Part shown: positions 35,217 to 43,200 of the stretch, piece after piece
Layout: every line of letters begins with the position of its first letter
Position numbering within the stretch: position 1 is the first letter of the stretch
From: Prodigiosinella aquatilis
GTDB taxonomy: Bacteria > Pseudomonadota > Gammaproteobacteria > Enterobacterales > Enterobacteriaceae
Length of the DNA stretch: 64,000 nt
Direction: 5' to 3'
Assembly: GCA_030388725.1 (NCBI GenBank)
Contig: CP128857.1
Coordinates: 2,480,001-2,544,000, forward strand
The notes under the pieces: generated by a model
What the model saw: the letters and a program-made list of their open reading frames with translations, nothing else
Told to the model about the DNA's origin: nothing
The model's database searches: none
Made by a program: the position numbers and the translations under genes

Positions 35217-36614
35217 TATTTCACCTGTGTTACCTTAACTGTTACGCCTTTGTTCTTACCATACTCAATGGCCCTGTTAATCTCTGTCCATTGAGCACTT
35301 GTAGTAGCAGTTGGTACGGCTAATTGAACCTCTCTACTGGTTATCATTGAAGAATCTAGTGTTCTTCTTGAAAGTGTATAAGAATCAAATTTAGCCGCTG
35401 CATCAATATTTCCCTTAATAGAGCTGTACACCTGATTAGGATTAGCAAGTTTAGCCATCGTCTGTGTATCCATTGATTTAGCACTCACTGCTGTTCTCGT
35501 CATAGGATCATAATAATCGAAAGTCTTGAAATTCTGCGGCAAACGCGCATTTTCAGGCAATGCCTTACCAACATAATCCTCCCACGGCATCCCTTGCTTT
35601 ATATTCCCCTGCCCCCACTGCATACCTATTTCTGATGCGCTGACGGTCGCTGTTGCTGTATTGCGGCTCATAAACGATATAGCCGCTTTTGTCACATCCT
35701 TCGCCAACAATCCGCCGGAGACCAGCATAGCCTGGTTTTCCGGGTCAGATATGAATGCAGCATACTTCACCCACTCGGGGCTGCTGGTGTCGATCCTTGC
35801 CAGATCTTGGCTATTCCATTGCTGAACGTAGGCTTTTGCCTCATCGCTGGTCATAACGTCCACGCCGGGGATATTACCCAGCCAGCCTGGACGTTCTGTC
35901 ATCTCAACGCCGCCCTGCGCAATTTCTTTATCAACAACCACAGCTTCCTGAGGGTTATCTTTCAGTTTTTGATCAGTTTCGGCACTTTGCCTATCACTAA
36001 TTTTCTTCCATTTATCAATGACAGCCTGGCAATCACCGCCAGATTTCCGGCACTCCGAGAGTTCTTTATCGAAGGTCAGAGACTGATCGGCACTCAGGAA
36101 GTTATTCTCGGTCGCATTACGACCCGCCTGGGCACCGCTGGCCGCACCGGTAGTATCTCCCGTTACCAGCCCGGAGGCCAGTCCCGAGGCCACTGTCGCC
36201 AGCGCACTTACCGACTGTTTCTCCTCTTCCGTCAGGTCTTTCGTTTCCTTGCCCGGATACAGATACCCCATGATGCTTCGCGCCGCCAGCTCTCCACCAG
36301 CCGCACCCACTGCACCAGCGGCTACATTCTGCCCGGACAGCTCAGCTACCACCGCACCCACCACGGCGTGGCCCATCGCGTTCGCCGCAATATCCGATGC
36401 CGTCGCTTTGCTGCCGTCCTGCGGCATCGTGGCCGCTTTCACCAGCTGCGCCAGATACGGTGCCGTCAACGCCGCCGATTTCAGCATATCTGTACCACTC
36501 AGCGACGGGCTGGCGCTGAGTCCGATACCCGTATGTGATACCGAGAACTCGGCTTTATTGCCGATATCACTCCAGCCCAGCGTACCAGTATCCAGCCGGT
36601 TTTTGTCTGCACTG
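35216..36614 (-). pseudogene. orphan cdiA-CT cassette D, CdiA_C tRNase-like toxin
   Basis: The common cdiA prefix starts at GCACTG (36609-36614), with the shared 504-bp deletion. The junction motif reads ATENN instead of AVENN. Pretoxin type 1 is followed by a toxin with GMPWEDYVGKALPENARLPQ, FKTFDYYD, VSAKSMDTQT, QVYSSIKGNIDAAAKF and a terminal GVTVKVTQVK. This closely follows the CdiA_C tRNA-nuclease domain (Burkholderia 1026b / E. coli NC101 type), where FD and K in these motifs build the active site. The frame is intact from ATG 36487 (423 aa). It has no own export signal, so it is a reserve for exchange into cdiA. Confidence 0.75.
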
Positions 36615-36912
36615 TCTCGAAGGCCTCAGCATTGAACCCTTTGACCCGGACGCCGTCGCCAACTGGCTCAACCATTACCCCGGCAGCCTGAAGTTCGCCG
36701 AGTAACCGACGTCATCCCCGGCCCACGCCGGGGGTGTTTGTTTTAGCGCAGGGTGTCGGGGCATGGCCCTGATCGGGTGGTTTTGTCATACCGTCGGCAT
36801 GACGGTAATGACAAAACATTTCCTGTCCGGATGATGAAGCTCTTTCGGGCAACACCACCGCTCAGATTCAAAGGCGGAGGAGATGAAGATGGCACTCAGA
36901 ATCTGACCACTA
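36615..36912 (+). repeat. symE 3' tail, terminator and hairpin repeat, copy 4
   Basis: The symE tail ends at the FAE stop near 36705. A CCCCGGC/GCCGGGG hairpin (36717-36735) and the repeat with the perfect inner palindrome (GTCATACCGTC / GACGGTAATGAC) follow. 36830-36907 is a very decayed symE start/end (LRFK, then AL..RI stop). Confidence 0.55.
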
Positions 36913-36947
36913 AAAACGACGATCCCGGCGCGAGAGCCGGGATCGTT
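36912..36947 (-). terminator. terminator after the cassette C immunity gene
   Basis: The stem ACGATCCCGGC / GCCGGGATCGT is flanked by an A5 run on the left, for the minus strand. Confidence 0.6.
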
Positions 36948-36984
36948 AATAATTACGATTCATATTTTATAGTGTGCAACCAAA

Positions 36985-37431
36985 TTAATTTCCATAATAA
37001 AACAATCGAAAAAAACATAATAAGTAACACAGCCTTGACATCCAAATAAAAAAAGTAGTCAAGGAAATTTCTTTTCTCAACAAAAACTCTCTTAAAAAAT
37101 CGAATTCATTAGCATTAGATTTTTTTACATAAAAAAATCGGCAATGTAAAAATAAAAAAATCATGCCCAGCAGGCCGATGCAGTAAGAGATGATATTTTC
37201 AACAGGCTCATTCATCACCCATGCCAGCGCTATCCCCATAATGCATGACATAAGAAAAAATGAGGCAGAAAAATTCGCCAACGGACTAGAAAAGAAAAAA
37301 ATCCTATCCATAAAGACAAAAACACCCTTCATGTCATTGAATTTTATTTCATTTTTAAAATAAAAATAAAACTGACACAAGCAAAGAAGAAAAAGAAAAA
37401 ATACCATACCTGATGCAAATAATATTTTCAT
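36985..37431 (-). CDS. membrane immunity protein of cassette C
   Basis: A 148-aa, AT-rich gene encoding four likely transmembrane helices (for example MKILFASGMVFFLFLLCLCQ and CIGLLGMIFLFLHCRFFYV). The ATG overlaps the toxin stop (ATGA, 37428-37431), marking it as the cognate immunity gene. Membrane-bound immunity proteins usually pair with toxins that insert into the inner membrane, so the paired glycine-rich toxin may be pore-forming rather than a nuclease. That is inference. Confidence 0.6.
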   Translation of the reverse strand: MKILFASGMVFFLFLLCLCQFYFYFKNEIKFNDMKGVFVFMDRIFFFSSPLANFSASFFLMSCIMGIALAWVMNEPVENIISYCIGLLGMIFLFLHCRFFYVKKSNANEFDFLREFLLRKEISLTTFFIWMSRLCYLLCFFRLFYYGN

Positions 37432-37985
37432 TTCCCATCCTTATTGAATTCGTATTTATATATTTCCTTACCTACCTTGCCATTGCCATTGCCATTGCCA
37501 TTGCCATCTACATCAACACCCTTAATTTCTTTCGAGAAACCACTCCAGTCAATAGACGGCCCAACCCCAATAGAAATACCAACTCCATCTTTCCCCGATG
37601 TTATCCCTAAAGATCCCACTCCCAATCCTACATCAATGGAATAATCTTTATTTGTTGATATAACTCCCGGTAAATAAGGCCCAAAATCGAATCCTACAGT
37701 TGCACCACCTCGCAGTCCAAATGTCGGGCTGAAACCGCCATTCAGGGCAAATTTATCCTTATCTACAACTCCTTCAGCAAATACGCCCAGTCCAATTCCC
37801 GCAGCCCCTTCCGCCTTCGCTGTAGGGGTTATCTTATATTCATCGCCAATGGACGGCCCTACACCATTCGCCAAATTGCTTTGCGCCTTTATTCTCTCTT
37901 CTACTGAAGCCCCATTCTGAGCCAGATAATTATCAAGCGACGTTGCCGCAGCACCGTATGACTGGGTAGATGGTTGAAGTAGCAC
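37428..37985 (-). pseudogene. orphan toxin tip C, glycine-rich, truncated 5'
   Basis: A 185-aa frame with no VENN segment and no cdiA prefix: the 5' end is cut directly against a symE-type remnant at about 37980. The chain is rich in Gly, Val and Ser with beta-strand rhythm (TVGFDFGPYLPGVIS, VGLGVGSLGITSGKDG, ISIGVGPSIDWSGF). It ends in a GNGNGNGNGK repeat before a basic tail. With the four-helix immunity protein downstream it looks like a membrane-active toxin. It is the most reduced of the toxin fragments. Confidence 0.55.
37481..37510. repeat. hexanucleotide tandem repeat (about five copies)
   Basis: The plus strand reads CCATTG repeated about five times; the minus strand encodes (Gly-Asn)n inside the toxin of cassette C. 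The unit of six keeps the frame, so slippage would change the linker length without stopping translation. Confidence 0.75.
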
Positions 37986-37997
37986 TCAGAGGCTGAT

Positions 37998-38038
37998 CGG
38001 TAAAAACAACGATCCCGCCGAGGGGCCGGGATCGTCGT
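37998..38038 (-). terminator. terminator after the cassette B immunity gene
   Basis: An A5 run and the imperfect stem CGATCCCGCC / GGCCGGGATCG, 6 bases beyond the immunity stop at 38044. Confidence 0.55.
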
Positions 38039-38043
38039 TAACT

Positions 38044-38481
38044 TTAAATAGGCTCACTTGTTTCTAAAACTGCTTCTTCATATCCTTCAAGATTACTACT
38101 TAACCAATTTTCGTCCTGACGCTTCACATGGAACTTAACTACTGCACCAAATTCATCATGGGAAATAATCACATTTAATTTCTGAGCCTGATTGTCCTTT
38201 TTCCAGCAAACTAATATTTGCTCACAAAATAAAAAGGAGTAATCCAGATACCGTTCAGATACGTAATCATCAATGTGGAAAGAGTTTACAAAACATTCAA
38301 CCCCTGTTCTGTCAGGAAAATTATCTAACCCTTGATAATTCTTGTATAAAGAGCGCAAAAAAACACAGCCGTCATCTTCTACAAAACCACCATTAATCCA
38401 TGACTGCAAATCATCAGGAAGAGATAGCCCCCTCCAATCGGCACGTTTCATTTCCTTTTTCATCAATTGATTACATTTCAT
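38044..38481 (-). CDS. immunity protein of cassette B
   Basis: A 145-aa soluble protein (MKCNQLMKKEMKRADWRGLS, later DYVSERYLDYSFLFCEQILV). The ATG overlaps the toxin TGA. The family is not recognised. It looks intact, and a terminator follows. Confidence 0.6.
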   Translation of the reverse strand: MKCNQLMKKEMKRADWRGLSLPDDLQSWINGGFVEDDGCVFLRSLYKNYQGLDNFPDRTGVECFVNSFHIDDYVSERYLDYSFLFCEQILVCWKKDNQAQKLNVIISHDEFGAVVKFHVKRQDENWLSSNLEGYEEAVLETSEPI

Positions 38482-39544
38482 TTCTTCTCTCCTAAATACT
38501 GAGTCATCCCTTTATTAATAGCCTTTCTAAATGATGGATCATTCAATAGATTATTTACCGACTTAGGTGCATCGGAGAATGAATCCGTCTTAGGATCATA
38601 AAGATACTTGTTATCCTTATTATCTTGATAATGTAGCTGTCCGGCTCTTTGTCCTGGTGCCGGATTTTCAACATCTATTCGTTCTTTACCTACACCTTTC
38701 CATATAGTTTTACTGGACGTCTGAACTCAATTAGCCCCCAACATATGTCCATCAGCCAAATAAGCCAAATCATTTTTATTTGGCCCATCCGGGATCGGCG
38801 TCGTGGTGGTGTTTCCCGCAGTAGTTGGCACCCCCTCCGTATTACCGGTATCGCTGGCACCATTTCCCTCTGACTGGTCCGGGGTTGTCAGCGTGGTGGC
38901 TGTGTTCTCTGTCGGGGCCGGGTTTTCCAGCTTGCCACCGGTCGGGTCTTTATCCGCTATCGGTAATTCGGTATGTCCCGGCCCACGGATGCCATCACGT
39001 ACCGCACACTGCTCACGAGTGCCTTCACAACTGCCACCCATATCCTCATCATCAGCGTTCCCACCGCCCTGACGAACGCCTTGCCCCACCGCTCCCGCCA
39101 TCGCAGCCGCTTCACCCCCCACAACCACTGGTATGGGTGGCGCGAAGAAGTTATTCTCCACCGCATTACGACCAGCCTGGGCACCGCTGGCCGCGCCGGT
39201 AGTATCTCCCGCCGCCAGGCCAGATGCCAGCCGCACCCACTGCACCAGCGGCTACATTCTGCCCGGACAGCTCGGCTACCACCGCACCCACCACGGCGTG
39301 GCCCATCGCGTTCGCCGCAATATCCGATGCCGTCGCTTTGCTGCCGTCCTGCGGCATCATGGCCGCTTTCACCAGCTGCGCCAGATACGGTGCCGTCAAC
39401 GCCGCCGATTTCAGCATATCTGTACCACTCAGCGACGGGCTGGCACTGAGTCCGATACCCGTATGTGATACCGAGAACTCGGCTTTATTGCCGATATCAC
39501 TCCAGCCCAGCGTACCAGTATCCAGCCGGTTTTTGTCTGCACTG
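38478..39544 (-). pseudogene. orphan cdiA-CT cassette B, broken by deletion and stop
   Basis: The cdiA prefix starts at GCACTG (39539-39544) and carries the 504-bp deletion. A further 119-bp deletion at CCAG repeats (near 39230) shifts the frame, so the prefix frame (39417 down) and the AVENNFF frame (39245-38727) no longer connect. The pretoxin is a fourth type (Thr/Pro-rich, DMGGSCEGTREQCAVRDGI). A TGA at 38727-38729 then interrupts the toxin frame. Beyond it, in the same frame, comes the toxin tip KGVGKERIDVENPAPGQRAG, QLHYQDN and KGMTQYLGEKK, ending at 38478. The ENPxPGQRxGQLHYQD motif recurs, as I recall, in Rhs/CdiA tips of nuclease type. Confidence 0.7.
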
Positions 39545-39830
39545 TCTCGAAGGCCTCAGCATTGAACCCTTTGACCCGGGCGCCGTCGCCAACTGGATCA
39601 GGCATTACCCCGGCGGCCTTAAGTTCGCCGAGTAACCAACACCACCCCCGGCCCGCGCCGGGGGGTTTGTTTTAACGGTAGGGTGTCGGGGCATCGCCCT
39701 GACCGGGTGGTTTTGTCATACCGTCGGCATGACGGTAATGACAAAACATTTCCTGTCCGGGGGCTGAAGTATTATCGCCGCTCAGGTTCAAGGACGGCAG
39801 GATGAAGGCAGCACGGAGAGTCTGACCGCT
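39545..39830 (+). repeat. symE 3' tail, terminator and hairpin repeat, copy 5
   Basis: The symE tail ends near 39635. A CCCCCGGC/GCCGGGGG hairpin (39644-39664) and the repeat with the ACCGTC-type inner palindrome follow. 39770-39822 is a decayed symE remnant (LRFK-like, ending RRV stop). Confidence 0.55.
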
Positions 39831-39863
39831 AAAAACGACGATCCCGGCGCGAGGGCCGGGATC
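39831..39863 (-). terminator. terminator of the cdiBAI operon
   Basis: The stem GATCCCGGC / GCCGGGATC is preceded by an A5 run on the plus strand, 5 bases beyond the Imm8-like stop. Confidence 0.6.
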
Positions 39864-39867
39864 TTGC

Positions 39868-40212
39868 TCAAGGCTGGTAATCCTCATATTCCCAGGCAAA
39901 AACACGGGAGAGCTTCTGCGCGATCTCCATCCAGTCGTCACCTTCGCACTGATCGATATAGTCTGTGATGGTCTTTTTAATTTCATCCAGATCGTATTTA
40001 CGAACCAGCAACGTGTGCCGCATCAGTTCTGGCAGCCATTGATGCTTGCACAGCCACTCGGGAGAACATATATACACATCAAAGTTATCTCCACCTGATG
40101 AATCAGCAGTACCTATCGTTAAAGTTAACGTTATCGAAATTTCGTCAACCTGAGGTTGATAAGTATTGAAGTCATGGTGCGCACAATCAATATTTTTAAG
40201 TATTGCTTTCAT
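39868..40212 (-). CDS. cdiI: CdiI immunity protein, Imm8 family
   Basis: A 114-aa protein with the Imm8 landmarks: FDVYICSPEWL, a LLVRKYDLDEI segment, and the closing KLSRVFAWEYEDYQP. Immunity protein 8 family members guard against CdiA and Rhs tips. It starts three bases after the cdiA stop and should neutralise the toxin at the end of the intact CdiA. It is the only immunity gene linked to a complete, exportable toxin in this window. Confidence 0.75.
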   Translation of the reverse strand: MKAILKNIDCAHHDFNTYQPQVDEISITLTLTIGTADSSGGDNFDVYICSPEWLCKHQWLPELMRHTLLVRKYDLDEIKKTITDYIDQCEGDDWMEIAQKLSRVFAWEYEDYQP

Positions 40213-40215
40213 TTT

Positions 40216-43200
40216 CTAATCCAAAATATTCAAATGACCATTACCAATTTTTACTGGCTTACCTGATGCGTTGATTTCGTAAGTTTCAAAGTTTGCTTGT
40301 GTTCCTGTTGTGGCAAAAGGCGAGTCTTTTGAGGAAGGAGGTCGATACCCACGAGTACCATCTGCACTTACCCAACCACCGCCGCTAGTTTGTTTTGCCC
40401 CATCACCCAACCAAATTTGGCTTAACCTATCAGCTTCAGTTCGTGATCCTTCACCCATTGAAAAATCTTTTTTACCCGATCCATCACCTTTAATAGCAAT
40501 TTCTAATCTCGGATCTTGCTTCGCAATATTGTCCAGATTTTGCTGCACCAAATCCTCTTTGAGCTTCGGATAGGTTGCCGCGTTCTCCGCGCCGCCCGAT
40601 GGTTTACCTTCTGTCTGAGTACTGCCTGCTCCCGGTTTTTCTGATGATGCTGAAGGCTTCAATCCCGGCGTTAATCCTTCATCCGCCGCTTTACCCGCGC
40701 CGACTCCAGCCAGACCACCGGCGATATACATCGCCCCCATCTGGTAGCCCACCGCCGATTTCGCCGCCTCCTCACTCATACCGGTGCGCATATATGCCGC
40801 AACCATACCGTTGAACAGTTCCCGCGTCTGTTTCGCTTCCTCGCCGGTACTCACCAGTAACTGCTGTATCTGCTGATAACCGTCCTGCGTTTCCTTCGGA
40901 TTCTGATAGCCCAGATTTTGATAGGTTGCCTGTTTTTCCAGCGCATCCTGACGGGCGGCACTACAGGCTGAAGCACTGCCATCCATACAGGCAGTGACCA
41001 GTTCCTTACTGGTTTGCGCATCCTTACGATTCAGCGCATCACGCTCCTGTTTTTCCTGCTCGGTCAGGTTCTCTTTGTGGTTAAGATACGTCTGGCGGCT
41101 CTTGTCCGTGCTGCTGAGATAGTTATTCTCAACCGCATTACGACCCGCCTGGGCACCGCTGGCCGCGCCGGTAGTATCTCCCGCCGCCAGGCCAGATGCC
41201 AGTCCTGAGGCTACTGTCGCCAGCGCGCTTACCGACTGTTTCTCCTCTTCCGTCAGGTCTTTCGTTTCCTTGCCCGGATACAGATACCCCATGATGCTTC
41301 GCGCCGCCAGCTCTCCACCAGCCGCACCCACTGCACCAGCGGCTACATTCTGCCCGGACAGCTCGGCTACCACCGCACCCACCACGGCGTGGCCCATCGC
41401 GTTCGCCGCAATATCCGATGCCGTCGCTTTGCTGCCGTCCTGCGGCATCGTGGCCTCTTTCACCAGCTGCGCCAGATACGGTGCCGACGCCCCCGCTAAC
41501 GCTTTCTGGATATCGCCGCCCGCCAGCGCCGTCAGCGCCGCCGTTGCTGCCTGAGCCGCCCGCTGGAAATCCCCTCCCGTGCCATAATCCTTCATCGCCG
41601 CCTTATAGGCCGGGGTCTCCGTCAGCGCCTTTTTGTACTTTTCCCACTCTTTTTCCGGCGCATCATCCGCCGGGCGGTTGACTTTCGACTCGCCGCTCGC
41701 TTCCGCCGCTTTCTCCGCCTTGATGGCGCCCTGCGTACGAACGATATCGATGGCCTGCCCGCCAATTTCCCCTATCAGTTGCGCCGTTTGCAGCCGTTTT
41801 TGTTCCTTCTCCTTGTCAAATATTGGGCTCAGCGCGTTGTTGGCATGCTCGACGTCGTGGCTGAGTGTCGTCACATCCTGCGTCTGCTGCGCCTGATTAC
41901 GGACTGTCAGCGTACCGTCGCTGACCGCTGAATAGGTGCTGCTGCTGGCGTTGCCGCCACTGCCCATCGCCATCAGCGCCGACGGTGCCGTCAACGCCGC
42001 CGATTTCAGCATATCTGTACCACTCAGCGACGGGCTGGCACTGAGTCCGATACCCGTATGTGATACCGAGAACTCGGCTTTATTGCCGATATCACTCCAG
42101 CCCAGCGTACCAGTATCCAGCCGGTTTTTGTCTGCACTGCCCGTCGAGCCAATCACCGCCCCGTCTAACTGCGTGTGGTTGCCGACATAAATGTCATAGC
42201 CGCCACTGCCCGCAAATAACCCGCTCTGTTGCTGCACGCTATCAAAATTGCTGTGCATCTTGTCCTGGCTCACACTCAGGTAACCACTACCGGTCATTGA
42301 GCCGATGGTAAAGCTACCGCCTGCCGCGACATTAGTCTGCTTCGAGTCGTATTGATTACTGTCCTGCTGACTTCGCACTAACAGGTCGCCGCCGACATTG
42401 GCGCTGACCTGCTCACCACTGACTTGTGCACCAATCAGGTTGGTGTCTCCACCGCTGGTCAGGCCGACGCGCTGCCCCGCATCCACCGTGGTTTCTGACC
42501 AGCTGTTACCGCTGCCCAGTTCCCGACCTTTGGCTGCATTAACATTGGCAAAAACACTGAGTCCGGCACCACCATTACTCAACCCGAAACTAACGCCGAT
42601 GTTGCCGCCGCTGCTACTGTTCTTACCACTGAGTTCCTCACTGTTACGCGCCGACAGCAAGTTGATGGCCTGTGCCGCGTTCAGTTCGACATTGTTGACT
42701 GCCTTCAACTGACTGCCAACCGCCGTGATATCACCACTGCGCGCTGTAATGCTGATGTCATTACCGGCACTCAGTGTAGAGGCAAAGCTTTGTGTCTGTT
42801 CACTGTGTTGACTGCTGCTGGAATGCTGTGCGCCTGCCGATACACTGATGCCAACAAATGACGATGCCCCTTTATTGTTGGTGGCCTGCTGCGTTCCCTG
42901 GTACGCCTGATAACCGGACAAAACGGCTTTCATGCCCTGTAACGCGGCCAACCGACCATCGCTCGCTTTACGCACAGCTTGAATGCTTTGCACCGCGCTG
43001 TTGAGCGCCGATCCCACTACGCCGGAGAGCGCCACCGTCAATCCGGCGGTTTTTTGCTCGGATTTTTGTTCCTGCTGGCGTTTATCGTAACCCGGATCGA
43101 CAGTAACACTGTTGCCCGTCAACTGGACATCACGGGCCGCAATAACATCCGTTCCCGCCAATTTGACATCCTGGCCGGCATTAATACGCACCGATCCACC

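Noticed and set aside
37481..37510. CRISPR array
   Set aside because: The repeat unit is six bases with no spacers; it is a simple tandem repeat inside a coding frame.
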